A DNA stretch of 64,000 nt from an uncultured Clostridia bacterium. Its GTDB lineage: Bacteria > Bacillota > Clostridia > Peptostreptococcales > Anaerovoracaceae. The notes under the pieces are model-generated. The model saw only the letters and a list, made by a program, of their open reading frames with translations, made no database searches and was not told the origin of the DNA. Below, one piece after another: positions 42,015 through 50,802 of the stretch; position 1 is the stretch's first letter, and each line of letters begins with the position of its first letter. The stretch lies in the NCBI GenBank assembly GCA_934281605.1, contig CAKQXD010000001.1, forward strand, positions 380,629-444,628, in the 5' to 3' direction. The position numbers and the translations under genes are program-made.

Positions 42015-42863
42015 TCATTTTACAATATCCACAAAAATTTCTGTCACGAAATCACTGGTCTTGCGGATGGTCCAGTAATCGGTCACGTACCGCTCGATGG
42101 AGGAATTGCCGCATTTGTAGCCGTGGTTCTCCGCCCACCGGAATATCTTGTGATACGTTTCATTGATGGTATCATGGGATCCGATGTGATACGCCGACAG
42201 CATCATCTTGCCGCCAAAACTCATGGTCCTGTTGTCGTCGATCTCCCGTGCTCCCCGCTGGAACACATATGCTTTCGTCGGCTTTCCTGCCAGCTTCTCC
42301 TTAACGTCAGGGAAATGAATGCAGACCGGACCTGTGATGGCATGTCCGATCTCCTCCAGATAATTGGTCCAGTCGATGTTGATGATAGACTCCATATAAT
42401 TATGGGTGAACGTCTGCTCCATGTAGCATACGGAATGCATCTCAATGTACTTGACCGATACCTCCGTAACGTTGTTTTCCAGCACGCTCTCCGCCTCCAT
42501 GACCAGATCGTACCAGTCGCAGACGGACGTGTAGGCGACGTTGATGTCCTCCCGCTGCTGTTTCAGCTCGTCGATTTTCCTCCGGAATCCCCGCTCCTGC
42601 ACTTCATAGTTGTCACTTTCCAGGAACTCCTTCATCTCTTCCAGCTTAAATCCCATCTGCTTGAAATACTTGATGACCGGCACCATAAGGAGCGTCTCCT
42701 TGTTGTAGTACCGATACTTATTCTCCTCGCAGATATAATCCGGCGAAATGATGTTGATCTTGTCGTAGAACCGAAGGGCCTTCTTGGATACATTGCAGAT
42801 CCGGCTCACTTCTCCGATGGAATACAGTTCCTGCTGCGTTTCCGGCTTTTTTCCGTCTTTCAT
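42015..42863 (-). CDS. MerR-family transcription activator with GyrI-like effector domain
   Basis: 283 residues from ATG 42863 (GGGGGAG seven bases upstream). Residues 14-85: MerR helix-turn-helix and wing (YSIGEVSRICNVSKKALRFYDKINIISP); residues 90-125: coiled coil; residues 130-283: GyrI/BmrR-like ligand-binding domain (VSVKYIEMHSVCYMEQ, EIDDNRTMSFGG). BmrR-type domains bind cationic lipophilic ligands, so choline, betaine or trimethylamine is a plausible inducer (inference). The predicted target is the 20-bp-spacer promoter at 40770-40801. Confidence 0.85.
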   Translation of the reverse strand: MKDGKKPETQQELYSIGEVSRICNVSKKALRFYDKINIISPDYICEENKYRYYNKETLLMVPVIKYFKQMGFKLEEMKEFLESDNYEVQERGFRRKIDELKQQREDINVAYTSVCDWYDLVMEAESVLENNVTEVSVKYIEMHSVCYMEQTFTHNYMESIINIDWTNYLEEIGHAITGPVCIHFPDVKEKLAGKPTKAYVFQRGAREIDDNRTMSFGGKMMLSAYHIGSHDTINETYHKIFRWAENHGYKCGNSSIERYVTDYWTIRKTSDFVTEIFVDIVK

Positions 42864-42905
42864 GTCACATCTCCCCCTGCGGCACCGCCGCGCTCCATGC
42901 AAAGA

Positions 42906-43565
42906 TTACTGCTGGCTTCGGATTTTCGCTTCCGCATCATCCATGGATCCGTACCCGTAAAAACTCGTCGTCATCCGGTGGATCACAAAGGATGGATTGT
43001 GGTTCTCGTCTGCCGGATCGATCCCGGCGATATGCTGATAATACAGCTCCAGCGTCCGCATCGAATACGTCTTCAGCTCTCCTATGGTGTATATATGAAA
43101 GGATACGTCCGCCGTCTGGGTTCCCTGCAGCGGCCTGCTCTTGCTGTAAAGCCCCGGATACCGCTCGTCAAACGCCTTCTCAAAGCCTAAAAGCAGATTG
43201 ACCACGCGATCCACCAGCTCACTCTTTGCAGCAGAAATCTGCGGGAGCACCGCCTTCAGTTCCCGGTCAAAATACGCCGGATCCGTGTACTCCATCATGT
43301 AACCGTACTTCTCCGTGATCACGTTCCGACCTTCCCTCTGCGCCTGGTAAAGATCCTGCTCGTAGCTCTGCAGCATCACTTCGCTAAAAGATGCGAACTG
43401 GCTGAACCGCATCACATAAAAGGTCCACTCGTCGTCCTGACATGCCGCCCGTCCGCCGGTGTTAGTCACCTGATCGAACATGTTCCATTCTATCTCAATG
43501 ATCCGGTTGATCAGCTCGTCCTTCGGGCTGTCCTTTCGTTTGATTGCATCGTTTACATATCTCAT
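42906..43565 (-). CDS. DUF4125-family protein
   Basis: 219 residues. Starts MRYVNDAIKRKDSPKDELINRIIEIEWNMFDQV and contains RAACQDDEWTFYVMRFSQF, as in DUF4125 proteins found in anaerobic gut bacteria. No catalytic motif is recognised and it is soluble. It lies 42 bases upstream of merR, in the operon with DUF4037 and TPR genes, a combination I recall from other Clostridia; the molecular role is unknown. Confidence 0.75.
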   Translation of the reverse strand: MRYVNDAIKRKDSPKDELINRIIEIEWNMFDQVTNTGGRAACQDDEWTFYVMRFSQFASFSEVMLQSYEQDLYQAQREGRNVITEKYGYMMEYTDPAYFDRELKAVLPQISAAKSELVDRVVNLLLGFEKAFDERYPGLYSKSRPLQGTQTADVSFHIYTIGELKTYSMRTLELYYQHIAGIDPADENHNPSFVIHRMTTSFYGYGSMDDAEAKIRSQQ

Positions 43566-43601
43566 CTCATTAGTATCTCCCTTTTTCTTGCAAAGACTCC
43601 G

Positions 43602-44540
43602 CTAGTCAAAATCCACCATGATATGCAGATCTTTCAGTCGTGCATCGCGGATCCCCCGCATCAGTTCCTCGCCCTGCACCTGCAAAAACGCCTCCGTGCT
43701 CCGGGTAAATCCTCTCCTGTTCAGTTCACTGCCTACAGCAACGCAGATCCGCTCGATCATCTGCTCCTTGCGACCGCCGTTTTCCGGCCTGTCCGAGATC
43801 TGCGTCAGCTCCGCCAGAAGCTGCACCGCATCCTGCAGTACAGTAAACTGCGCTGCTCCCCGGAACATCCATTTATAATACGGCATGTACGCTTCGTTGA
43901 GCAGGTAGATGGCCGACATGGCCGTCTTGACGAACTCCGCGCAGGCCAGATAAGCCGCCTGGCTGTCGCCGCGCTTCATGCATCTGCCGTAGTTGTACTG
44001 CCCCGCCTGCGCCATGACAGCACACCGGGCGGCCAGTTTTTTCTTCAATACGTCTTCCGGATAAAAGCCCTTTAACGCTGTCCGGATTTCTGAGAATTTT
44101 CCCAGGTTGTCTGCAAAGACCTCTCCGTTGGTCACCGTTGCCAGAAAGCGTTCCGGGATCCGAAACCACTCCATGTTGTCCTGCGGCGCCTGGGAAAGTC
44201 CCGTAAACTTGCGGTAAAACCCTTCGATGGGGATAACGCCGACCCTGCCGCCGCCCTGCGCCGACGTGATTCTCGTGTAACCCTGATAAGTAGCCGGCAA
44301 GCTGTCGTAAGCTCTTTGCAGCTCGGCGCCAGCCTTTGCATAAATCTCCTCCGGCACCCAGATGCAGAACGCCGGACCGAAATCGTGATCCGTAGAGATC
44401 TCATCGTCGAAGCCCAGACATTCCGAGCCTTCGCCCACCAGTCCCGCTGCCAGATACGGCTTGTACTGAGACAGCTGCGTCTCGATCATAGGTTTTCCGT
44501 ATTCTTCAAAATATGCTCTGGAAAGCTCCAGTCCTTTCAT
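43602..44540 (-). CDS. DUF4037-family protein (nucleotidyltransferase-like)
   Basis: 312 residues. Near residue 35 GEGSECLGFDDEISTDHDFGPAF resembles a minimal nucleotidyltransferase active-site pattern (GS, then D-x-D residues). DUF4037 proteins contain this domain and a helical C-terminal half. Its start overlaps the stop of the TPR gene by one base. Whether it modifies a protein, RNA or small molecule is unknown. Confidence 0.7.
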   Translation of the reverse strand: MKGLELSRAYFEEYGKPMIETQLSQYKPYLAAGLVGEGSECLGFDDEISTDHDFGPAFCIWVPEEIYAKAGAELQRAYDSLPATYQGYTRITSAQGGGRVGVIPIEGFYRKFTGLSQAPQDNMEWFRIPERFLATVTNGEVFADNLGKFSEIRTALKGFYPEDVLKKKLAARCAVMAQAGQYNYGRCMKRGDSQAAYLACAEFVKTAMSAIYLLNEAYMPYYKWMFRGAAQFTVLQDAVQLLAELTQISDRPENGGRKEQMIERICVAVGSELNRRGFTRSTEAFLQVQGEELMRGIRDARLKDLHIMVDFD

Positions 44541-45343
44541 TATGCCATTCCTTTCAATTTTGCCACATTTTCCTCCAGCACCCGGTAGTATTCCGTCCGG
44601 CCGAAGTCCCGCTCCATCAGCGCCAGCGCCTTCTCATACCAGGCGATAGCTTCCTGCGTCTGTCCCTTCAAATAGAAGACCTGTCCCAGTCCTGCACACG
44701 CCGACGAGTAATGAACATCGCCGCCACCATCGGCTTCGAACATCCGGCACGCCTCTTCAAAGCTTTCCCGCGCCATCTCCAGTTTATTCTGCCGCACCTG
44801 CAGCTCGCCCAGATTGATGTACGTGGTGGCCAGCTCGCCCCGGCATTCCGGGATCCCCTTGATGATGCGGAAGGCGATGTCCAGCGCCTGCTCTGCCTTG
44901 TCAAACTCCCCGGTATCCCGGTAGACCATGCTGATGTTGTTGTTGAGCGCCGCCATCCGGTAGTCACCCGCAAGCCCACACTCCACCAGGAGATCCCGCG
45001 CCCGCAGGAAATACTGCAAAGCCTCCTTCAACTCTCTCGAGTTGACGTACACATCCCCCGTGTTGATGAGCGCCGTCGCGTAGTGTTCTGAATGGGTCAG
45101 CCCCATGTGTTCTAAATTGGTCAGTACCGTCCGGTATAGATTCTTGGCCCGGTCGATCTGGCCCATAGCACGACAAAGTCCTCCCAGCTCATTGCTTACC
45201 GCAACAATCCCGGAGGAATCCTGTTTGTTTTCTGCTTCCTGCAGCCAGCGCTCCAGATAACGCATGGTCTCGCTGCTGTCCTTTTTCTGAAACAGCGCGT
45301 CCAGCCCCTGGTAAAACTGGCTCAAGTCGATTCCGTTCTGCAT
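44540..45343 (-). CDS. Tetratricopeptide-repeat protein
   Basis: 267 residues. At least five helical TPR units can be followed, with the typical spacing (ALDALFQKKDSSE, ELGGLCRAMGQIDRAKNLYRTVL, TGDVYVNSRELKEALQYF, GLGQVFYLKGQTQEAIAWYEKALAL). It is probably a scaffold for protein contacts with the neighbouring DUF4037, DUF4125 and reductase proteins. It starts eight bases after the reductase gene stop. Confidence 0.8.
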   Translation of the reverse strand: MQNGIDLSQFYQGLDALFQKKDSSETMRYLERWLQEAENKQDSSGIVAVSNELGGLCRAMGQIDRAKNLYRTVLTNLEHMGLTHSEHYATALINTGDVYVNSRELKEALQYFLRARDLLVECGLAGDYRMAALNNNISMVYRDTGEFDKAEQALDIAFRIIKGIPECRGELATTYINLGELQVRQNKLEMARESFEEACRMFEADGGGDVHYSSACAGLGQVFYLKGQTQEAIAWYEKALALMERDFGRTEYYRVLEENVAKLKGMA

Positions 45344-45351
45344 GACATCAC

Positions 45352-45987
45352 CTACTTTTTACGAATAAAGTTGGTCATGACCGGACGTTCATATTCCGGC
45401 TGTCTCACGCGCTCGCGCAGTCCCGCATCCTTATTGCGGATCGAATACGCAATGCTCTCTCCCAGCGTACGCATGGTCTGCATGCCTTCTTCATCCTGCT
45501 TGACTTCCTCAGGTGAATTACCGTGTACCTGATTCCAGTACTGCGATGTTGCAACGGTCATCTTGTTGATCATAAAATATTTGTTGATCCGGTCAAAGGC
45601 CGTGCTGGCGCCGCCCCTTCTGCAGGAAACGACTGCTGCTGCGATCTTGCCGTCCATCTTGCCGCTTCTGTAGTTGCTGTAAAACAGTCTGTCCAGGAAG
45701 CAGCAAAGCTGTCCGGATGCCCCGGCGTAGTACACCGGCGATCCCACGACGATCCCGTCGAATTCCACAAGGCGCCTTGAGATCTCGTTGACCCCATCCT
45801 TGTCGAATACGCACTTGCCTGTAGCGAAACAACTTCCACAGCCCACGCATCCTCTGATCGGCGCCGCGCCGATATGATAGATCTCGGTGGCCACATCGTT
45901 CTTGTTGAGCGAATCCGCCACTTCCTTCAGCGCCGTATACGTGCACCCGAACTGATGCGGGCTGCCATTGATTAATAAAACCTTCAT
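45352..45987 (-). CDS. Flavodoxin-like NAD(P)H-dependent FMN reductase
   Basis: 211 residues from ATG 45987 (AAGGAT seven bases upstream; TTG 45993 lies before). FMN-binding flavodoxin-like fold: LLINGSPHQFGCTYTALKEV binds the phosphate and GSPVYYAGASGQL stacks on the flavin. A Cys pair (GCVGCGSCF) suggests a redox-active or metal centre. It opens the regulatory operon of seven genes ending with eutP. Promoter candidate at 46024-46055. Confidence 0.85.
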   Translation of the reverse strand: MKVLLINGSPHQFGCTYTALKEVADSLNKNDVATEIYHIGAAPIRGCVGCGSCFATGKCVFDKDGVNEISRRLVEFDGIVVGSPVYYAGASGQLCCFLDRLFYSNYRSGKMDGKIAAAVVSCRRGGASTAFDRINKYFMINKMTVATSQYWNQVHGNSPEEVKQDEEGMQTMRTLGESIAYSIRNKDAGLRERVRQPEYERPVMTNFIRKK

Positions 45988-46023
45988 TTTCAATCCTTAC
46001 TGTAAGCCTTTTTTCCAGTAATA

Positions 46024-46055
46024 AATATAAAAATCATAGTTTGAGGGTATTGTAA
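46024..46055 (-). promoter_or_regulatory. Possible long-spacer promoter of the regulatory operon
   Basis: Minus strand: TTACAA (46055-46050) and TATATT (46029-46024), spaced 20 bases, as in the MerR-type promoter of the microcompartment operon. No convincing central dyad is seen. It would place the flavodoxin operon, and with it merR, under MerR control. Confidence 0.35.
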
Positions 46056-46150
46056 CACATTTTCCCGGGAAATGCAAAGAATCGGCGGCAGAAAACCGGA
46101 CAGGTCTTTGCGGCAAAAACTGACCGGATTCCAAGTTACCAGTTCCGACT

Positions 46151-46225
46151 TTCTTGAGGGCGCTGGCCTCACTTAGTCCTCGCCGCTTCGCGCCTGCGGA
46201 ATCGTTCCGCCAGCGCCCTCAAGAA
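46151..46225. repeat. Perfect 17-bp inverted repeat
   Basis: TTCTTGAGGGCGCTGGC (46151-46167) and its exact complement at 46209-46225, spaced 41 bases with a GC-rich loop (CGCCGCTTCGCGCCTGCGG). There is no coding sequence. It may be a processed small RNA, the remains of a mobile element, or a transcription stop. Confidence 0.7.
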
Positions 46226-46345
46226 GCCGATCTGATTGCCCTGCCCATTGACTCACAGTATTCTGGCCAACTTGTTTTGCAAACACCGGCAGGAAATGCA
46301 TTGCCCTCCTGAGTCCTCAACCTCATTACGGCCGCAGAATTGTTA

Positions 46346-46686
46346 AATTCCCAGGTTCCTAAAAATCCCCTTCAAATCGGAACTCACTGCATTTCCAAAC
46401 ACCCCTGAACAACATTGAATTCCCAGTTACTGATTTTTTAGCTCTATTTCGGAACTAAACCTGAAATTCATATACATCGCCTGCCATTTTCTTTGCAAAG
46501 AACCTCGCCAACTTCCCATCACCAGACATTTTTTCTTTATCTCGGAACTCCCCGCCAAATGCTCCTGGCACCACTTCCCATCCTCATACCATTTTCACAC
46601 AATCTTGGAACTCAATAAATAACTCTTCACGACTCCATTCCATAAAGTTCCCATATACCTGCAAAAAATCAAAAACTGGGAATTCA
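46346..46686. repeat. Array of five degenerate TTCCCA...GGAA imperfect palindromes
   Basis: The units begin at 46348, 46420, 46513, 46575 and 46648. Each has TTCCCA(G/T), then about 24 unrelated bases, then (C/T)GG(A/G)A(C/A)T; the distance from TTCCC to GGAA is 31, 31, 31, 32 and 30 bases. The spacing between units varies (62-93 bases), so this is not a CRISPR array. The same layout recurs at 57391-57634. Confidence 0.6.
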
Positions 46687-46704
46687 ATATCCCAGCTTTT
46701 AAAA

Positions 46705-47202
46705 TCACTCATACATAAAGTACCAGTCAATATCAAATCCCGCTTCGATCTCACCTGCAAACTGAACAATCGACTGATCCAAATATAATTCCGGTCTCTG
46801 ATCTTGTGCTGCGATTTCAATAACAGCTTCAAATCCAGGAGTGATTCCATAACGCTTATTAACCAGTTTGATTTCATCCACATGCTCCTGCAAAACATCC
46901 ACCAATTCCCGAAAGCATTCATTCAAATCCAAAGAATGTTTTGGTTCCAGCTCAAATTTCCAACGAGAAGCCTTGCGAAATAGCGCCCTTCGTTTTTTAC
47001 TCTCTGTTTTCTCCAGCAGTCTACTCCTCTGTTCTTCACTAAGATCTTTTCTGATCCACGCTTCAGGCTGAATCACACTTCCCTTTTGTCGAACATCCGT
47101 CGGTTTCAATGTCAAAATTTCACCCAGTTCTTCAATATTAAAATCCTTATCCGTCACATAGAAAAAATACACCTGTATTGTAGTATCTGTGATAAACTCC
47201 AT
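46705..47202 (-). CDS. DUF4279-family protein
   Basis: 165 residues. Starts EFITDTTIQVYFFYVTDKDFNIEELGEILTLKPTDVR and ends FDIDWYFMYE, the pattern of DUF4279 proteins, which have a mixed alpha/beta fold and are often found beside toxin or immunity genes. No toxin gene is nearby. It is convergent with the repeat-rich gap and divergent from the Imm45-like gene. Confidence 0.7.
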   Translation of the reverse strand: MEFITDTTIQVYFFYVTDKDFNIEELGEILTLKPTDVRQKGSVIQPEAWIRKDLSEEQRSRLLEKTESKKRRALFRKASRWKFELEPKHSLDLNECFRELVDVLQEHVDEIKLVNKRYGITPGFEAVIEIAAQDQRPELYLDQSIVQFAGEIEAGFDIDWYFMYE

Positions 47203-47302
47203 ATTTTCCCCTCGTTATCATCGTCCTCAACAATTACGACTATTGTATCTTACCTCCCGCTATATTACAATATATTCATAACACTATCACAGGAGGTCAA
47301 CA

Positions 47303-47617
47303 ATGAAATTAATCGATTACAAAGAACCTGTTTTATATGCAGGCACCATCTTCTCTTTTCCTGGCAAACCACCATTTGAAGAAAAAGTAGAATTCATGCT
47401 GACCGAATACCCCGACACTGAAAGCAGATTCGCAATACACTGCATCTCTGGATACCATGCCGGAGCTCTGGAACTCTGCCTTCCACTAGAATCTTTGTGC
47501 TCCACTTCTGGATCTCACGCCATCTCTACCGACTGGCTCCGTCAAAACTGGACAGCCTGGGTCTATCAGGACTGTTCAGCGAATGCAGTCTACCTAACAC
47601 ACTTCTATAGTTGGTAA
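47303..47617 (+). CDS. Imm45-family immunity-like protein
   Basis: 104 residues, one of the few plus-strand genes. RBS AGGAGG before ATG 47303. The sequence DYKEPVLYAGTIFSFPGKPPFEEKVEFMLTEYP and AISTDWLRQNWTAWVY resembles Imm45 immunity proteins of polymorphic toxin systems. It stands without a toxin. Probably an orphan immunity gene acquired horizontally. Confidence 0.65.
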   Translation: MKLIDYKEPVLYAGTIFSFPGKPPFEEKVEFMLTEYPDTESRFAIHCISGYHAGALELCLPLESLCSTSGSHAISTDWLRQNWTAWVYQDCSANAVYLTHFYSW

Positions 47618-48034
47618 CCAATCCGACCCAGCGTCACTATAACTCCCTGCAACTCTATAATACCCTATTTCCCTCCTGCAAAGTCCTTCTCGGATAGTTT
47701 CGGCTTGCCCACATTTCGGCCGTCAGCAAAAAATACCGCAATCCGAAAAATTTTTCATCCACAGGTTATTTTCTCTATAAATCGCCTCCCCCGAACTCCT
47801 GTACCTCGAAATACCCCCTTCATTTCCCAGCCAAAACTATCCCACACACCATCTGCCTCAGCGATTGCGATATTCCTGCCGATGCTGCCAGCCATATCAC
47901 CCACAAAACTATCCATTCCGTCATCATAATCCAACCTTTGCGTTATTTTAACGAGACCCGAACATCCTGAATGTGACCACATAGCGGAGTCAGGATATTC
48001 CACCAGCCATTCCTGTCGGCAGGTCGCTATACGA
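47618..48034. other. Gene-free stretch upstream of the MATE exporter gene
   Basis: About 420 bases without a credible gene. It contains the motif CCTGCAAAG (47675-47683), an AT/TTTTT-rich patch, and at the right end a strong promoter described separately. I see no repeat or structured RNA here. Confidence 0.6.
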
Positions 48035-48063
48035 TTGCCTTTTCCCTGAAAAACCGCTATAAT
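48035..48063 (+). promoter_or_regulatory. Sigma-A promoter giving a near-leaderless mRNA
   Basis: -35 TTGCCT (48035-48040), a 17-base spacer, -10 TATAAT (48058-48063), then only nine bases to ATG 48073. A start site about seven bases after the -10 leaves a leader of a few bases and no RBS. The next Met codons (48133, 48136) also have no RBS. Confidence 0.65.
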
Positions 48064-48072
48064 ATCTACATT

Positions 48073-49413
48073 ATGTTTCACGATCTGACACACGGCAATA
48101 TCACAAAATCCCTTCTGCTGTTCGCCCTCCCCATGATGGCGGGAAATCTGCTGCAGCAGTTTTACAATATCGCAGACACCATCATCGTCGGCCGGATCCT
48201 GGGTGAAAACGCCCTGGCCGCAGTGGGCTCCGCCTATACGCTGATGACCTTTCTGACTTCGATCTTCATCGGGCTGAGCCTCGGTTCGGGCGCCCTGTTT
48301 TCCATCTACCGCGGCAAGCAGGACCAACCGGCTGTGCGCAGCTCCATTTTTCATGCTTTCGTGCTGATCATGGGCGTGACCCTGTTGCTCAACGCGCTGG
48401 TCTACCTGTTTTTAAATCCGATCCTCACATTCCTCCGCGTACCGGCAAACGTCTGGGACGGCATGCGCCAGTACCTGCTCATCATCTTCGCAGGACTCAT
48501 CGCATCGGCCCTCTACAACTTCTTCGCCTGCATGCTCCGGGCGCTGGGAAACTCCACCGTGCCACTGGTATTCCTGGCAGTTTCCTCGATCCTCAACATC
48601 GCCCTCGACCTGCTCTTCGTCGCAGTCTTCTCCTGGGGCATCGCCGGAGCCGCCTTTGCAACCATCATCGCCCAGTATGCGTCCGCCATCGGGATCACCG
48701 CCTACGTCCTGCTCCGCTGCCGAAGCGTGCTCCCGTCCCGCAGCGAGCTTCAGTTCGACCGCCAGATCCTCAAAAGCATCGGCCGTCTCTCCTCCATGAC
48801 CTGCATCCAGCAGTCGGTCATGAACTTCGGCATCCTCATGGTCCAGGGTCTGGTCAACAGCTTCGGCTCCACCGTCATGGCCGCCTTTGCAGCAGCCGTC
48901 AAAATCGACACCTTCGCGTACCTGCCGGTGCAGGATTTCGGCAACGCCTACTCGACGTTCATCGCCCAGAACTACGGTGCCAACGACCGCGAACGGATCC
49001 GCCAGGGCACCCGCAAAGCCTTTCTTCTGGCCATCTGCTTTTGCCTCGTGATCTCGGCCGCCGTCGTGATCTTTGCAGCTCCGCTGATGCAGATTTTCGT
49101 CAGTGCAAAGGAAACGTCTATCATCGCGTCGGGCGTCTGGTACCTGCGAATAGAAGGCGCCTGCTACTGCGGCATCGGCTGCCTGTTCCTGCTCTACGGC
49201 TACTACCGCGCCGTCAACCGGGCAGAAATCTCACTGGTGCTGACCGTCATTTCCCTGGGACTTCGCGTCGCCCTCGCCTACATCCTTTCCCCGTTTCTCG
49301 GCGAGACCGGCATCTGGCTGGCGATCCCCATCGGCTGGGTCATGGCCGACCTTGCAGGGCTCCTGGGCATGCGCAGAAAACCAGCCACAGATCACAGCAA
49401 ATCAAACACCTGA
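48073..49413 (+). CDS. MATE-family multidrug exporter
   Basis: 446 residues, twelve membrane helices in two six-helix halves. Typical motifs: FALPMMAGNLLQQFYNIADTIIVGRILGENALAAVG at the N-terminus, and QDFGNAYSTFIAQNYGANDRERIRQGTRKA in the middle. It is probably a Na+- or H+-coupled efflux pump for cationic compounds. Transcribed from a promoter nine bases upstream of the start codon. Its 3' end overlaps by 22 bases the convergent HAD gene. Confidence 0.9.
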   Translation: MFHDLTHGNITKSLLLFALPMMAGNLLQQFYNIADTIIVGRILGENALAAVGSAYTLMTFLTSIFIGLSLGSGALFSIYRGKQDQPAVRSSIFHAFVLIMGVTLLLNALVYLFLNPILTFLRVPANVWDGMRQYLLIIFAGLIASALYNFFACMLRALGNSTVPLVFLAVSSILNIALDLLFVAVFSWGIAGAAFATIIAQYASAIGITAYVLLRCRSVLPSRSELQFDRQILKSIGRLSSMTCIQQSVMNFGILMVQGLVNSFGSTVMAAFAAAVKIDTFAYLPVQDFGNAYSTFIAQNYGANDRERIRQGTRKAFLLAICFCLVISAAVVIFAAPLMQIFVSAKETSIIASGVWYLRIEGACYCGIGCLFLLYGYYRAVNRAEISLVLTVISLGLRVALAYILSPFLGETGIWLAIPIGWVMADLAGLLGMRRKPATDHSKSNT

Positions 49414-50075
49414 TGCAGATCCGTGATCTCGTAATCGATCCGCAGATCCTCCGGCGCTTTCTGGCCCGTTGGATTGTACCAGCAGGTCAAAATCCCTGCG
49501 TTGTTTCCCCCTCGGATATCGCTGCTGAGGGAATCTCCGACGATCAACGTACCCACAGGATCTACCGTTCCGATAGCGTCAAAAACCTTCTCAAAGAATT
49601 CCACATTAGGCTTCTCCACGCCCAGCTCCTCCGACAGAAAAATCCCATCCATCAGCTCGCCCAGTCCCGACAGCTTCAGCTTTTTATTCTGTGCAACAAC
49701 GGTTCCGTTGGATACCACGTACTGCTTCACTCTGCCCCGCAGCGCCCTGACGATTTCCAGGCTGTCATCCCGCGGCACGATGGTATCCCCCAGCGCATGC
49801 TGATACCTTTCATTGAACTTTGCAGCCACGCCGGCGTCCAGTCCTTCCGATGCAAAAAACTCCTCAAAACGCCCCACCAGAACCTGCTGTTTCGTAATCT
49901 CGTTGCGCTCCAGCCGCTCCCAGTAAGAGCGGTTGATTTTGGAATACCGCGCCAGCATCTCATCGGTGCACTCGCCCATTCCAAACTCCGCAAACAGCTT
50001 CCTGATAGCCGCTTCCTCCGCCGCCAGAAAATCCAGCAGCGTTCCGTCTACATCCCATAAAATCGTCTGTATCAT
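49392..50075 (-). CDS. HAD-superfamily phosphatase, YjjG-like
   Basis: 227 residues from ATG 50075 (GGAGG upstream). HAD motifs: WDVDGTLLDFLAAE (motif I, nucleophile Asp), YVVSNGT (motif II), GVEKPN (motif III) and LIVGDSLSSDIRGGNNAG (motif IV). The long DxDGTLLDF start and the cap length are those of YjjG/PhnX-like 5'-nucleotidases. Cytosolic, probably removes phosphate from damaged or excess nucleotides. Upstream of the MATE gene in opposite orientation. Confidence 0.85.
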   Translation of the reverse strand: MIQTILWDVDGTLLDFLAAEEAAIRKLFAEFGMGECTDEMLARYSKINRSYWERLERNEITKQQVLVGRFEEFFASEGLDAGVAAKFNERYQHALGDTIVPRDDSLEIVRALRGRVKQYVVSNGTVVAQNKKLKLSGLGELMDGIFLSEELGVEKPNVEFFEKVFDAIGTVDPVGTLIVGDSLSSDIRGGNNAGILTCWYNPTGQKAPEDLRIDYEITDLHQVFDLL

Positions 50076-50178
50076 CAATCAATTTCCTCCGTTGTTGTAT
50101 ATCGTTTTTTCGTGTCTCTCCGCGCGGTCGAAAGCGTCCGAATACGGCAAAATGCGTTCAAATGCTGCGAAACCGCCG

Positions 50179-50718
50179 CTACATTCCAGCGATTTTTCTT
50201 ACCGTTCCCGCCGTTCGTATGGTCAGCTTTTTACCGATATCCATGCTGGCGGTTTTCGACCACCAGTTGGTTTTTCGATAGTCCTTCCTGCTGAAGGACC
50301 AGAAGATGGCATTTTTATAAGGCTGAATCTGCTCCATGCCCGCTTTTGGCTCTCCGATTTCCGCAAAGACATCGTCAAAGGTCGTCGGCGGCAGCATAAA
50401 AATCAGGTTGTCGTAGATTGCCTTATCTGCGCCGCCCCACCAGTCGGGAGCATGGCAAAGAATATCCTCCAGTGCGCTTTTTGTCATAACAAAGACAGGG
50501 ATCTCCAAATCAAACTGCTCCCGGATCAGACTCTCGATCCGATCCGCCAGCTTCCCGGTATCCGCTTCATCGCTGGAAAACACTACATTACCGCTGTTGA
50601 AATATGTCTTAACTCCTTCAAAGCCAGCGGCCTCAAATCCCGCTTTTAACTCCGCCATGGGGATCTTGTTTTTCCCGCTCACGTTGATGCCCCTCAATAA
50701 AGCAATATATCGTTCCAT
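50179..50718 (-). CDS. DUF1697-family protein
   Basis: 179 residues from ATG 50718 (GGGAGGTGG upstream; the in-frame GTG at 50730 is inside the RBS). It begins ERYIALLRGINVSGKNKIPMAELK and contains KTYFNSGNVVFSS and TNWWSKTASM, the DUF1697 pattern. These proteins have an unknown function. It is the last gene of a small minus-strand set with GNAT, membrane protein and TetR genes. Confidence 0.88.
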   Translation of the reverse strand: MERYIALLRGINVSGKNKIPMAELKAGFEAAGFEGVKTYFNSGNVVFSSDEADTGKLADRIESLIREQFDLEIPVFVMTKSALEDILCHAPDWWGGADKAIYDNLIFMLPPTTFDDVFAEIGEPKAGMEQIQPYKNAIFWSFSRKDYRKTNWWSKTASMDIGKKLTIRTAGTVRKIAGM

Positions 50719-50802
50719 GACCGTAACCACCTCCCGAACCGTCCTGCAGCACTAGCTCTCTGCATCATACCACATCCCCGGCCGCATCACAATTCCTGCA
50801 CC

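Noticed and set aside
46346..46686. Possible CRISPR array
   Set aside because: The repeats share only the ends (TTCCCA and GGAA), their inner parts differ, spacing varies, and no cas genes are present.
47755..48354. Minus-strand frame of 199 codons opposite the MATE gene start
   Set aside because: Low-complexity product, no RBS, overlaps a clear transporter gene.
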